NCBI GenBank assembly: GCA_041394285.1
Contig: JAWKIL010000019.1
Location: forward strand, 1 to 64,000
Length of the DNA: 64,000 nucleotides
From: CADEDH01 sp041394285
GTDB taxonomy: Bacteria; Actinomycetota; Acidimicrobiia; Acidimicrobiales; SZUA-35
Direction: 5' to 3'
Below, piece after piece: positions 39,801 through 51,251 of the stretch; the stretch's first letter is position 1; every line of letters begins with the position of its first letter. The notes below the pieces were generated by a model. The model worked only from the letters and a program-made list of their open reading frames with translations. It was not told the origin of the DNA and ran no database searches. The translations under genes were made by a program, and so were the position numbers.

Positions 39801-41279
39801 ATGTCCCGTGCCGAGCCGGTCGCCGCCGTCGACCCCCTCCTCGATTCGAGGCGGGCCTGGGTGGCGACGGTGGCGGTGGCCGCCGCCAACGGCATCGGGT
39901 TCGGCACCGCCTACAGCTTCGGCACCTTCTTCAAGGCCATGGCGGCGGAGTTCGACACCAGCAACGGGGCCACGGCCCTCATCTTCGGCGTCACCCTCCT
40001 GTTCTTCTTCGGCTCGGGGGTGGTGTCGGGCCCGATCTCCGATCGGGTGGGGCCCCGGCCGGTGCTGGCCGTGGGCGGCACCCTGTTCGTGGCCGGCCTG
40101 GTGGCCACGGCCAACGCCCAGCGGCTGTGGGTCGGCGTCCTCACCTACGGCATCGGCGTCGGGCTGGGCTGCGGCCTCTACGTGTCGCCCCTCACCGCCC
40201 TGGTGGGGCGGCTGTTCGCCGTGCGGCGGACCACCGCCCTGTCGGTGGCGGCGGCCGGCCACGGCCTCGGCACCCTGATCATGTCGCCCCTGTCGCAGCG
40301 GATCATCGCCGCCCGGGGCTGGCGAGACGCCTACCTGACGATCGCCGCCATCGCCGCCGCCATCATCGCCGTCGCCCTGGTGGCACTGGTCCGACCGACG
40401 GCCCCGCCCGCCGCATTGACCGCCGCCGCCCCGAGGGCCGTCGCGCCGGTCGCTGCCACCGCATCGACCGCCGCCACCGGGACGGCCACCGGTCGGGCCG
40501 CTGCCACCGCATCGACCGCCGCCACCGATCGGGCCGCCGCCACCGCATCGACCGCCGACACCGGGAGGGCCGCTGCCGCCGCGGCCGGGCCGGATCGGGC
40601 GGCCGACGGCTACCGGGCCGTGATGAGCCGTGCCGCGGCCAACCCCGGCTTCCGGTCGCTGTGCCTGGCCACGACGCTCATGTCGGTGGCACTGTTCGTG
40701 GCCTTCGCCTTCATCGTGCCCTTCGCCCAGGACCACGGGGTCTCGCCCGCCGGGGCCTCCCGGCTGGTGGGCATCATCGGGTTGTCGAGCGTGCTGGGCC
40801 GCCTCGGTCTCATGCGGGTGGCGGCCAGGGTCGGCCCGCTGCGCCTGCTGCAGATCACCCTCGTGCTCCAGCCCCTGGCCTACCTCACCTGGTTGGCCGC
40901 CGGGGGCCGCTACCCGGTGCTGGTGGTCTTCGCCGTGCTGCTGGGGATCTCCTACGGCGGGTTCGTGTCGGTCAGCGCCGAAGCCGTCATCCACCTCGTG
41001 GGCCTGGCCGGCATCGGCTCCAGCATGGGCCTGATGTGGGTCTCGTTCGGGGTGGGCGGGCTGATCGGCCCGCCGTCGGCCGGCTTCCTGTCGGACCAGG
41101 TGGGCGGGCGCACGGCTGTGATCATCCTGGCCTGTGTGGCGCTGTTGGCCCTCGCCTTGGTGGCCTCGGTCCCCATGGGCCGGGCGGCCGCCTATGCCCC
41201 CGGCCCCGGTAACCGGACGACGAGCGATCTGCCGCTGGGTAGCTTGGAGCGATGGGACCGGGTGACGACCTCCGAGTGA
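39801..41279 (+). CDS. Major facilitator superfamily transporter
   Basis: 492 residues with twelve predicted membrane segments in two bundles. The first bundle includes SDRVGPRPVLAVGG, the loop 2-3 motif, and VGRLFAVRRTTALSVA. The central cytoplasmic loop is expanded by a low-complexity Ala/Thr linker of about 60 residues (ATASTAATDRAAA repeats). The second bundle contains FLSDQVGGRTAVII. It is related to monocarboxylate/oxalate-formate type MFS proteins; the substrate is unknown. ATG 39798 is also possible. Its last 28 bp overlap the ArfB gene in another frame. Confidence 0.87.
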   Translation: MSRAEPVAAVDPLLDSRRAWVATVAVAAANGIGFGTAYSFGTFFKAMAAEFDTSNGATALIFGVTLLFFFGSGVVSGPISDRVGPRPVLAVGGTLFVAGLVATANAQRLWVGVLTYGIGVGLGCGLYVSPLTALVGRLFAVRRTTALSVAAAGHGLGTLIMSPLSQRIIAARGWRDAYLTIAAIAAAIIAVALVALVRPTAPPAALTAAAPRAVAPVAATASTAATGTATGRAAATASTAATDRAAATASTADTGRAAAAAAGPDRAADGYRAVMSRAAANPGFRSLCLATTLMSVALFVAFAFIVPFAQDHGVSPAGASRLVGIIGLSSVLGRLGLMRVAARVGPLRLLQITLVLQPLAYLTWLAAGGRYPVLVVFAVLLGISYGGFVSVSAEAVIHLVGLAGIGSSMGLMWVSFGVGGLIGPPSAGFLSDQVGGRTAVIILACVALLALALVASVPMGRAAAYAPGPGNRTTSDLPLGSLERWDRVTTSE

Positions 41280-41671
41280 ACGACCGCCTCGTCATCCCGG
41301 CCGACGAGCTGGAGTGGCGGTACTCCACGTCGGGCGGTCCCGGCGGCCAGCACGCCAACACGTCCAACACGCGGGCCGAGGTGGTGTTCGACATCGACGG
41401 CTCGGCCGCGCTGGACGACGCCACCCGGCAGCGGCTCCAGGCCCGGTTCGGCCGCCGGCTCGCTGTCAGCGCCGACGACACCCGCTCCCAGCTCCGCAAC
41501 CGGGAGCTGGCGGCCCAGCGCCTGGCCTCCCGGCTGGCCTCGGCTCTCGTGGTGCCCCGCAACCGGCGCCCCACCCGGCCCGGCCGGGGCGCCGAGGAAC
41601 GCCGTCTGGCCGACAAGCGTCGCCGGTCGCAACAGAAGGCCGCCCGACGCGGCCCCGACCACGACGGCTGA
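41252..41671 (+). CDS. arfB: Alternative ribosome-rescue factor ArfB (GGQ domain hydrolase)
   Basis: 139 residues. The GGQ loop is intact (RYSTSGGPGGQHANTSNTRA), followed by a short class-I release-factor fold and a basic carboxyl tail (RRPTRPGRG, DKRRRSQQKAARRG). Such stand-alone GGQ proteins hydrolyse peptidyl-tRNA on ribosomes stalled without a stop codon, and the basic tail enters the empty mRNA channel. The length matches ArfB/YaeJ. It overlaps the MFS gene by 28 bp. Confidence 0.92.
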   Translation: MGPGDDLRVNDRLVIPADELEWRYSTSGGPGGQHANTSNTRAEVVFDIDGSAALDDATRQRLQARFGRRLAVSADDTRSQLRNRELAAQRLASRLASALVVPRNRRPTRPGRGAEERRLADKRRRSQQKAARRGPDHDG

Positions 41672-41696
41672 CCCGCCTCCACCGTCCGCTCCTTCC

Positions 41697-41768
41697 GCGA
41701 CACCGTTCGAACCGGCGGCGCGATATGAGCGGTCGGCGCACAGTTCGCGACACAGTTCGAACCGTGTC
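41697..41768. repeat. 72-bp dispersed palindromic repeat, copy A
   Basis: Same length and about 78 percent identity (my count, 16 mismatches) to 62604-62675. It ends in the near-palindrome GACACAGTTCGAACCGTGTC and starts with a partial copy of it (GACACCGTTCGAACCGG). It lies in the intergenic region after arfB. Confidence 0.8.
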
Positions 41769-41913
41769 ACGGATCGAGCGGTGCGGGGGCCCGGGGCACC
41801 GATAGGGCGAACGAGGGCACGGCGCACGGCCCCAGGGGATGGGGCGGGGTCCGGCGGACGATCTTCGAGCCTTCGCGGAGGCGGCCCCGGTCGCCCGGCG
41901 GGACCGCCCCCGG

Positions 41914-42702
41914 TCAGGCTCTCGCTCCCCGATCGGGGTCGCCCAGCGAGTCGCTGACCGTGCAGGTGACGTCGCTGTCACCCACCGTCAGCTCGATCCC
42001 GTCGCCGCCCATGGCCAGCGACCCATCCAGCCCGAAGTCGGGCGTGCCGTCCACCCGCACCGCCACCAGCGCCGGATCGGCCCCCTGGCTCACCGCCTGC
42101 TGGCGGTAGGCGTCCCGGAGGAGCCCTTCGGTGACGGTGTAGGCCGTCTGCATGCAGGCGCTCGAGCCGATCACGCTCTGGGCGTAGGCGTAGGCCAGCG
42201 GGGTGAGGCCCAGGTTGTCGTCGACCCAGGGCAGGGCGTCGGTGAGCTTGCCCACCGGCCCCCGGTGCTCGGTCAGGCCGTCACCGCTGGCCACCGTGTC
42301 CACCCGGGGCCGCACGAAGGTGATGGCCCGGGCGTCGATCACCACGTCGACGGTGCCGTCGCCGTGGTGGGTGACCGTGGTACCGGCCGTCCCGTCGACG
42401 CAGGTGTCGACGTCGCCCACGGCGTCCAGCGTGACCTGATCGGTGCGGTAGACGACCCCCAGGGCCTCGTGGCGCCGGGTGGCGGTCACCGGCACCTCGG
42501 CATGCACCCGGGCCCGGCAGTCCAGGGAGATGGGTTCGATGGCCACCACCCGGGCCTCCGTGGGCCGGGAGATCTCGGTGGTGACCTGGTTCACGTCGGG
42601 CAGGCCGGGCGAGGGGAAGCGCAGCAGGCCCACCTGGCCGGCCAGGACGCCCAGAGCCAGCGCCACAGCGCCGGCGAGGAGGGCGGTAACGGTTCGCTTC
42701 AT
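41914..42702 (-). CDS. Exported protein, possibly DUF4230
   Basis: 262 residues. An amino signal anchor (MKRTVTALLAGAVALALGVL) is followed by an extracytoplasmic beta-rich domain: RVVAIEPISLDCRARVHAEV, TVDVVIDARAITFVRPRV, LGLTPLAYAYAQSV and ELTVGDSDVTCTV. The overall pattern (YRTDQVTLDAVGDVD, then ITFVRPRVDT) resembles DUF4230, but this is tentative. Three or more Cys may form disulfides. It is monocistronic and divergent from the HD-domain gene, with about 185 bp between. Confidence 0.55.
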   Translation of the reverse strand: MKRTVTALLAGAVALALGVLAGQVGLLRFPSPGLPDVNQVTTEISRPTEARVVAIEPISLDCRARVHAEVPVTATRRHEALGVVYRTDQVTLDAVGDVDTCVDGTAGTTVTHHGDGTVDVVIDARAITFVRPRVDTVASGDGLTEHRGPVGKLTDALPWVDDNLGLTPLAYAYAQSVIGSSACMQTAYTVTEGLLRDAYRQQAVSQGADPALVAVRVDGTPDFGLDGSLAMGGDGIELTVGDSDVTCTVSDSLGDPDRGARA

Positions 42703-42887
42703 CCGATGGCTCGTCTCCTGCGGCGGGCCCGCGGTGCGGGCCCTTGCTGCCGGTCAGACGTCGGTGCGACGGAGAAAGTCGCGAGGTTTCCCCGCCCCGC
42801 CGGGAGAATCGGGCTCGGCAACCCGGTTCGAGCCCTTAACCTGGAGGGGTTGGAGCGACCGAAGGGGTTGCCCTGGATGAGCGCCGC

Positions 42888-43799
42888 ATGAACCCGACCG
42901 AGACCCAGATCGAGACCGACGACAGCATCGACCGGGCGGAGCCGGAGCGGGAAGCAGCTCCGCCCCGGCGTCCGGTGCCGTTGCTGACGGTCGACACCGA
43001 GCGTCCGGCGGCCGAACGCCGCCGGATCCTGACCGATGTGCTCACCGCTCCCGACCCGTCCCCCGGGCTGTGGTCGCTGTGCGACTCGGGCCTCGCCCTG
43101 GAGGTGGTACCCGAGCTGCCCGCCCTGCGGCTGGAGCAGGACCCGATCCACCGCCACAAAGACGTCCTGAGCCACACCATCGCCGTGGTGGCCAAGACCA
43201 GGCCCGATCTGACCGTGCGCCTGGCCGCCCTGTTCCACGACATCGGCAAGCCCGCCACCCGCTCCTTCGAGCACGGCGGCGTCACCTTTCGCCACCACGA
43301 GGCGGTGGGGGCCAAGATGGCCCGGGCCCGCCTCCGGGAGATGGGCTTCGAGCATCAGCTGGTGAAGGACGTGGCCGAGCTGGTCCGCCTGTCGGGCCGG
43401 TTCAAGGGTTACGCCGACGGCTGGAGCGACTCCGCCGTGCGCCGCTACGCCCGAGACGCCGGCCACCTGCTGGGCCAGCTCAACGAGCTGGTCCGCTGCG
43501 ACTGCACCACCCGCAATCGGGCCAAGGCCGACCGCCTCCAGCACTGGATCGACGACCTGGAGGCCCGGATCGTGGAGCTGGCCCGCCAGGACCGGGAAGC
43601 GGCCGAACGCCCCCAGCTCGACGGCCAGGCGGTGATGGCCCGGCTCGGGATCCCGGCCGGACCCGACGTGGGAGCCGCCCTCAAGTTCCTCCTCGCCCTC
43701 AAGCGCGACGAAGGGGTGCTGCCCACCGGCGAGGCGGAGGCCCGGCTCGATGCCTGGTGGCAGGAGCGCCTGGCCGCAACCGGCCGGGCCGGTGCCTGA
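42888..43799 (+). CDS. HD-domain protein related to the carboxyl half of PcnA (CCA-adding enzyme)
   Basis: 303 residues. After a Pro-rich amino end come PALRLEQDPIHRHKDVLSHT, the HD motif AALFHDIGKPATR, TFRHHEAVGAKMARARLREM, and VRCDCTTRNRAKADRLQHWI. These are the signatures of the RNA-binding and HD region of actinobacterial PcnA (tRNA nucleotidyltransferase). The nucleotidyltransferase head with its GGxxRD motif is absent, and no space upstream could encode it. It may be a stand-alone phosphohydrolase, or a split form whose catalytic half lies elsewhere. Confidence 0.75.
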   Translation: MNPTETQIETDDSIDRAEPEREAAPPRRPVPLLTVDTERPAAERRRILTDVLTAPDPSPGLWSLCDSGLALEVVPELPALRLEQDPIHRHKDVLSHTIAVVAKTRPDLTVRLAALFHDIGKPATRSFEHGGVTFRHHEAVGAKMARARLREMGFEHQLVKDVAELVRLSGRFKGYADGWSDSAVRRYARDAGHLLGQLNELVRCDCTTRNRAKADRLQHWIDDLEARIVELARQDREAAERPQLDGQAVMARLGIPAGPDVGAALKFLLALKRDEGVLPTGEAEARLDAWWQERLAATGRAGA

Positions 43800-43859
43800 C
43801 GGCCGGTCCCGGACAGGGTGACGGCGGCGGTGGCGCAGCGGCGACCAGACTGGGCGACG

Positions 43860-44222
43860 ATGGGCGACCACGACGAACGACCCCCGCAGCCGGTGCCCGC
43901 CGGGCGCAGCCTCACACCGTTCGAGCAGGCGGTGTTCGACGTGCTCAACAGCACCGGCCCCGGTGACGTGCTCAGCTACGGCGATGTGGCGGCCGAGGCC
44001 GGCTATCCCGGCGCGGCCCGGGCCGTCGGCAACGTGCTGGCCCACTCGAGCGGGCTGGGTCTGCCCTGGTGGCGGGTGGTGACGGCCTCCGGCCGGCTCA
44101 TTCCCCACGACGCCGAGCTGCAGGCCCGGCTGCTCGCCGGCGAAGGCGTAACCTGCCGGAACGGCCGGGTCGTGGCCCCCCGCTCGGCGGACAGCGGCGG
44201 TGGCCGGGGAGGAAAGCGGTGA
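43860..44222 (+). CDS. Alkyltransferase-like protein (ATL)
   Basis: 120 residues from ATG 43860 (GTG 43818 is possible). Sequence FEQAVFDVLNSTGPGDVLSY and RAVGNVLAHSSGLGLPWWRV matches the DNA-binding domain of O6-alkylguanine transferases, but the PCHR active-site Cys is replaced in PWWRVV, the hallmark of ATL proteins. ATLs bind O6-alkylguanine and hand the lesion to nucleotide excision repair. It overlaps the SoxR-like gene by GTGA. Confidence 0.87.
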   Translation: MGDHDERPPQPVPAGRSLTPFEQAVFDVLNSTGPGDVLSYGDVAAEAGYPGAARAVGNVLAHSSGLGLPWWRVVTASGRLIPHDAELQARLLAGEGVTCRNGRVVAPRSADSGGGRGGKR

Positions 44223-44683
44223 GACAGGCGGGCGAACACGACTGGCTCACGATCGGGGCCATGAGCGAGCGCACGGGTGTCGCCCCGTCGGCCCTGCGGT
44301 TCTACGAGTCGATCGGATTGATCACGGCCTCCCGTTCCGACGGGGGCCAGCGCCGCTACAGCCGAGACATGATCCGCCGGGTGTCGTTCGTGCGGGCCGC
44401 CCAGCAGGTGGGCCTGAGCCTGGAGGACATCAGCGCCGCCCTGGCCTCGCTGCCCGACGGCCGCACCCCCACCAAACGAGACTGGGCCCGCCTGGCCCGC
44501 TCCTGGCAACCTCGCATCGACGAGCAGATCGCCCTGCTGGAGCGGCTCAAGAACCGCCTCGACGGCTGCATCGGCTGCGGTTGCCTGTCGCTCCAGGCCT
44601 GCCAGCTCTACAACCCGGCCGATGCCGCCGGTGTCGACGGCCCCGGCCCCCGCTACCTCCTGGCGGACCCGCCGCCGGACTAG
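44219..44683 (+). CDS. SoxR-like MerR-family redox regulator
   Basis: 154 residues from GTG 44219, overlapping the ATL stop. MerR HTH: LTIGAMSERTGVAPSALRFY and SDGGQRRYSRDM; a dimer helix follows, then the cluster loop CIGCGCLSLQAC, the C-x2-C-x-C-x5-C arrangement of the SoxR [2Fe-2S] cluster. SoxR proteins in actinobacteria respond to redox-active compounds. Translational coupling with an ATL gene links redox sensing and alkylation-damage recognition, although the regulated targets are unknown. Confidence 0.9.
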   Translation: MRQAGEHDWLTIGAMSERTGVAPSALRFYESIGLITASRSDGGQRRYSRDMIRRVSFVRAAQQVGLSLEDISAALASLPDGRTPTKRDWARLARSWQPRIDEQIALLERLKNRLDGCIGCGCLSLQACQLYNPADAAGVDGPGPRYLLADPPPD

Positions 44684-44755
44684 GCCTGAGCGTCAGTCGG
44701 CGAGCCGGCCGCCCCGCAACCACGCCCCCCGGAGGCCGCCCGAGCGGCCCTCCGC

Positions 44756-45724
44756 TCAGTGCAGCGGGTAGCCGTAGGCGGTGAGGAGGGGGGAGGTGAG
44801 GGCTGTCACCAGTGACCGGTCGCGGCGGGGGAGCGAGCGTCGCCAGGCGTCGTCGAGTCGGAGCGTGGTGTCGCTGCCGCCGAAGCGCAGCGGGTTGCCG
44901 GCCACCGAGTGCATGGGTGTCGACAGGTGGGCCGTCGAGCCCCGGAGGAAGCCGGTCTCCACGCTGTCGGGAGGCAGGTCGAGCAGGCCCCCGATCCGGT
45001 ACAGCCAGGTCACCGGGTCGGCCAGGAAATCCTCGTAGCCCATCCGCAGCGACGGCACCCGCCGGGCCAGCACCTCGAAACCGAGGTTGTCGGTCATCCA
45101 GCGGGCCGCGGTGCGGGCCGGGCTGTAGCGCGGCATGAGCTCGTCGCCGGCTTCGGGCCGGGCCACCTCCTTGGTCCACGAATAGGCGACCCCCCGGGGG
45201 TCGCGCACCAGGTGGAGGAGGCGGACGTCGAGGGCGGGGTCGAGGCTCAGCAGGGCCGCCGTAGACAGGTGCTTCGACGATTCGAGCAGCACCAGGTCGT
45301 CGGTGCCGGCCGCGGCGGTGGCGGCCGCCGCCAGGAGCACCGAGCGCAGATGGTCGAGGTACGCCAGCTGCTCGGGCCCGGGACGGCCCGTACGGTGGGC
45401 CCGCAGGATGGCGGGCAGCCGGCGGCTCCGGTCGACCGACCACCGCAGCCCGATGATCCGGTCCAGATCCACCTCGTCCCAGCGGCCGAAGGCCCGGCGC
45501 CCGACCTCCTGCCAGTGGGGGCACTGGTCGAAGGCGAGGCCGCAGCCGCACCGTTCCCGGTTTCGCACCCCGCGCTCCCACAGGTGCACGGTCTCGCCCA
45601 CGGCGAAGGTCTGGGGCCACTCGTTGAGCAGCCGCTCCACCAGCGTGGAGCCCGACCGGCCCAGCCCCCCGATGAACAGCACCTTCTGCCGGCCCGCCAC
45701 GGCCACCCCATCCGCTCCTGCCAT
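44756..45724 (-). CDS. PAPS-dependent sulfotransferase
   Basis: 322 residues from ATG 45724. The 5'-phosphosulfate loop is FIGGLGRSGSTLVERLL at the amino end, and the 3'-phosphate-binding segment is LHLVRDPRGVAYSW. A CGCGLAFDQCPHW Cys-rich segment follows HLWERGVRN near residue 55. Predicted to transfer sulfate from PAPS to a carbohydrate, lipid or peptide. The longer open frame upstream is antisense-like noise and overlaps the next sulfotransferase. The gene lies 8 bp after that gene and is probably co-transcribed with it. Confidence 0.85.
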   Translation of the reverse strand: MAGADGVAVAGRQKVLFIGGLGRSGSTLVERLLNEWPQTFAVGETVHLWERGVRNRERCGCGLAFDQCPHWQEVGRRAFGRWDEVDLDRIIGLRWSVDRSRRLPAILRAHRTGRPGPEQLAYLDHLRSVLLAAAATAAAGTDDLVLLESSKHLSTAALLSLDPALDVRLLHLVRDPRGVAYSWTKEVARPEAGDELMPRYSPARTAARWMTDNLGFEVLARRVPSLRMGYEDFLADPVTWLYRIGGLLDLPPDSVETGFLRGSTAHLSTPMHSVAGNPLRFGGSDTTLRLDDAWRRSLPRRDRSLVTALTSPLLTAYGYPLH

Positions 45725-45732
45725 CGCTCCGG

Positions 45733-46665
45733 TCACCACCACGCCAGGTCCCGACCCAGCAGGGTCTCGGTCTGCTCGATGTCGGGGGCCAGCAGCTCCT
45801 GGAGGTGGGCCCGCAGGCCCGGCTCGATCTCGTCGTTGGCCGTCCGGTTGTGGCCGGCGAGTGAGCTCGGCCGGTGGCCGGCCAGGCCCAGGAAGTCGAG
45901 CACCTGGTCGTAGACGGCCGCCGGCCGGGCGTAGAGGTCTTCGCTGCGCAGCACGAGCAGCTGGTGGCGGGGGTAGGCGTCGAGCCAGCGGCGCAGCCCC
46001 CGGGCGTAGCGGCCCTGGTCGACGTAGGACCAGTGCTGGTGGGCGAAGCTGACGTAGCGGGGGTCGGCCAGCATCCGCTCCTCCTCGCCCGCCAACCGGG
46101 CCGGTTCGGCCTCGACGGCCTCGGGGAAGCCGAGGGTCTCCACCCCCTGGCGTACCCGCTCGGCCCAGTGGCCCTGGGCCCGATCCACCGGATGGCGGAG
46201 CAGGGCGATCACCTTGGCCTGCGGCACCAGTTGGGCCGCCCGGGCCGCGGCGTGGGGATGATGGAGGTAGTACGGCGTGGCCTCGCCCAGCAGGAGGTGC
46301 CGGCCGGCCCGGCGCTGACGCAGCTCGTGGGCGGCCCGGGTGGGGAAGTGGGAGCGGTACCACGCCTCACCCCGGGCGTGGTTGACGTCGAAGTAGTACG
46401 TGCCCTTGCGGGTCTCGCGGCCGGGGAACAGCGGACGGACGTCGGGATGCTCCAGCAGCCACCGGGCCAAGGACGTGGTACCGCCCCGCTTGGTTCCGAT
46501 GATCAGGTACTCGGGCAGCGCCCGCAGCGGGGCGGTGAGCTGGCCGAACGTACGGATGGCGTCCCGGGCGCCGGCCTGGGCCCGCCGCCGGACTCCGGTG
46601 GGCGGGGTGAAGCGGGCCCCGTACGGGGTCATGGCGGGGAGCGGCTCGACGGAGGTCGTCGTCAT
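45733..46665 (-). CDS. Sulfotransferase domain protein
   Basis: 310 residues. The PAPS loop is LIIGTKRGGTTSLARWLLEH (starts about residue 54), and the 3'-phosphate motif is VIALLRHPVDRAQGHW. EATPYYLHHPHAA and VLRSEDLYARPAAVY are typical of the heparan-sulfate N-deacetylase/sulfotransferase-like family. It is the first gene of a two-gene sulfotransferase unit. The acceptor is unknown; surface glycans or glycolipids are likely from family knowledge. Confidence 0.87.
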   Translation of the reverse strand: MTTTSVEPLPAMTPYGARFTPPTGVRRRAQAGARDAIRTFGQLTAPLRALPEYLIIGTKRGGTTSLARWLLEHPDVRPLFPGRETRKGTYYFDVNHARGEAWYRSHFPTRAAHELRQRRAGRHLLLGEATPYYLHHPHAAARAAQLVPQAKVIALLRHPVDRAQGHWAERVRQGVETLGFPEAVEAEPARLAGEEERMLADPRYVSFAHQHWSYVDQGRYARGLRRWLDAYPRHQLLVLRSEDLYARPAAVYDQVLDFLGLAGHRPSSLAGHNRTANDEIEPGLRAHLQELLAPDIEQTETLLGRDLAWW

Positions 46666-46850
46666 CGCCTGCTCATCGGCTCACCGAGCCCGGAGGTTGA
46701 CCCTCAGCTCGGACGCTCACGTCATGCGTACAAACTGAGGAAGAAAAGCTGAGTGAACTATTGTCAAGTAATCGGATGGAGCGTACAGTACATAGCAGAT
46801 CAAGCCACCTCGAGCACCACCTCGAGCGTCCGACTCAAGGAGACCAAGCC

Positions 46851-47315
46851 GTGCTTCTGCAGAACGATCCCTTCTTCAACGCCTTCTTCAGCCGGGCCGC
46901 CGGGGCGCCGGCGACCACCGGAGGGTTCGTGGCCCCGATGGACGCCTACCGCCGCGGCTCCGATGTGTGGGTTCACATCGACATCCCCGGTATCGCCGCC
47001 GACTCGCTCGACATCAGCGTCGAGCGCAACGTCCTCACCGTCAGCGGCGAGCGCTGGGCCGACCGTCGTGACGGCGACCACTACTACATGAACGACCGGG
47101 CCCAGGGCCGGTTCCGCCGCCAGGTCCACCTGGGCGACGGGCTCGACGCCGAGCACATCGAGGCCGACTACACCGACGGCGTGCTCACCCTGCGCATCCC
47201 CGTGGCCGAGACGGCCAAGCCCCGCAAGATCTCGGTGAAGGCCGGGGCCGCTCCCGCCATCGACGCCGAGAGCATGCCCACCGAGGCTGGTGCCGAGGCT
47301 GGCGCCGAGGGCTGA
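46851..47315 (+). CDS. Hsp20/alpha-crystallin small heat-shock protein
   Basis: 154 residues from GTG 46851, selected because AAGGAG lies 8-9 nt upstream and LLQNDPFFNAFF is a normal Hsp20 start. The alpha-crystallin domain is GSDVWVHIDIPGIAADSLDI, then LTVSGERW and YTDGVLTLRIPVAE (the I-x-I-like element). ATP-independent holdase in the cytosol. A long terminator follows. I looked for HspR (CTTGAGT-N7-ACTCAAG) and HrcA sites and found only an isolated ACTCAAG at about 46833. Confidence 0.92.
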   Translation: MLLQNDPFFNAFFSRAAGAPATTGGFVAPMDAYRRGSDVWVHIDIPGIAADSLDISVERNVLTVSGERWADRRDGDHYYMNDRAQGRFRRQVHLGDGLDAEHIEADYTDGVLTLRIPVAETAKPRKISVKAGAAPAIDAESMPTEAGAEAGAEG

Positions 47316-47347
47316 CCGCCCGCCTCCACCTCGATACCGACCGTCCA

Positions 47348-47397
47348 CCGAAGGACCCGAGCCGCACTCCGCCCACCCGTCGGCTCGGGTCCTTCGG
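47348..47397 (+). terminator. 17-bp perfect hairpin after hsp20
   Basis: CCGAAGGACCCGAGCCG (47348-47364) pairs fully with CGGCTCGGGTCCTTCGG (47381-47397) across a 16-nt loop, 33 bp after the stop. There is no U-run, as is common in high-GC actinobacteria. Confidence 0.8.
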
Positions 47398-47492
47398 CGT
47401 GCGCCGGGGAACTGCGCGCCGCCTGTTTCGGTGTCGGGCCCGACCCTGTCGCTCGTCTTCGTTCGACTGCGATTATCTGCTACGGTGACATC

Positions 47493-48275
47493 GTGGTGTT
47501 CCTGTGCGGTCGGCCCGGGTGCGGACGAGAGTCCTCGGCGACGCTTCAGATCGATGCGCCCGCATCCACTGTCACGCTGGTGGACCCCCGCGTCAGCAGG
47601 GATGGCGTGCCCCTGTGCCCCCACCACGCCGACAAGACCACGCCGCCCATGGGATGGACCATGAACGACCTGCGGAGCCGGGATCGCACCCTGGCCCCGG
47701 TCCGCTCCATCGGGCCCCGCACCGGCGAGGTGGTCTCGAATCCCCGGCCCCGAGCCGTGGGCAGTCCCCTGTTCCAGGACTCGCGCTACGAGGCCGAGGC
47801 CGAGCGGGCGGCCGAACGGGCGGCGGAGCGCCTCCGGGCCGCAGCCCGGGGTGAGGCGCTGGAAGACGACGACGAAGACGACACGGGCGGGTTGAGCTTC
47901 CCGGTGAGCCAGGAACTGCGCCACATGCCGGTCTCGGCCGCCCGTCCCCCGGTCGAGGTCGTCCCCCAGCACGAGATACAGCCCGAGCCCGAGCCGGCGG
48001 TGTCGGCCGAGGTCACCCGGGCCACCGCCCGGCGGGGTGGTTGGGCCGCCGCCATCTCGGGGGTCAACGCCGCCGCCACCACCAGCGCCCCCACGCCCAA
48101 GGCGCCGGCGTCACGGCCCAGCAAGCGCCGTGAGGTGGTGGAAGAGGCGCCGGAGCCGGAGGAGGAGCGCTTCCCGTTCCACTTCAGCTTCAAGGAAGCC
48201 GACACCGAGGAGCCCCAGGGGTTGAAGGCCAAGACGCCGCTCCTGGCCCGGGCGTTCCGCTCCTCCGTAGGCTGA
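47493..48275 (+). CDS. DUF3499 family protein with long charged extension
   Basis: 260 residues from GTG 47493. The first 55 residues form the DUF3499 zinc-ribbon-like domain: FLCGRPGCGRESSATLQI and LCPHHADKTTPPMGW, with paired Cys and Cys/His ligands. The remaining 200 residues are low-complexity, Glu/Ala/Arg-rich and probably disordered, with a conserved-looking end EERFPFHFSFKEADTEEPQG. DUF3499 is restricted to actinobacteria and its role is unknown. The gene is convergent with gcvP, with a terminator hairpin in between. Confidence 0.78.
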   Translation: MVFLCGRPGCGRESSATLQIDAPASTVTLVDPRVSRDGVPLCPHHADKTTPPMGWTMNDLRSRDRTLAPVRSIGPRTGEVVSNPRPRAVGSPLFQDSRYEAEAERAAERAAERLRAAARGEALEDDDEDDTGGLSFPVSQELRHMPVSAARPPVEVVPQHEIQPEPEPAVSAEVTRATARRGGWAAAISGVNAAATTSAPTPKAPASRPSKRREVVEEAPEPEEERFPFHFSFKEADTEEPQGLKAKTPLLARAFRSSVG

Positions 48276-48289
48276 GCGTCCGATCCTTA

Positions 48290-48332
48290 CTGAGGAGCCC
48301 GGGGTGCGCTCAGCGCCGCTGAGGCTCCTCAG
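48290..48332. terminator. Bidirectional terminator hairpin
   Basis: CTGAGGAGCC (48290-48299) pairs with GGCTCCTCAG (48323-48332) between the convergent DUF3499 and gcvP genes. An inner GCGCTCAGCGCCGCTGAG segment can pair further. Confidence 0.65.
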
Positions 48333-48350
48333 AACGGCGAACTTCGGCGC

Positions 48351-51247
<2,897 letters not shown>

Positions 51248-51251
<4 letters not shown>

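Noticed and set aside
46740..46850. HspR-type HAIR element upstream of hsp20
   Set aside because: Only one half-site (ACTCAAG, about 46833) is present; the inverted partner CTTGAGT at the right spacing is absent.
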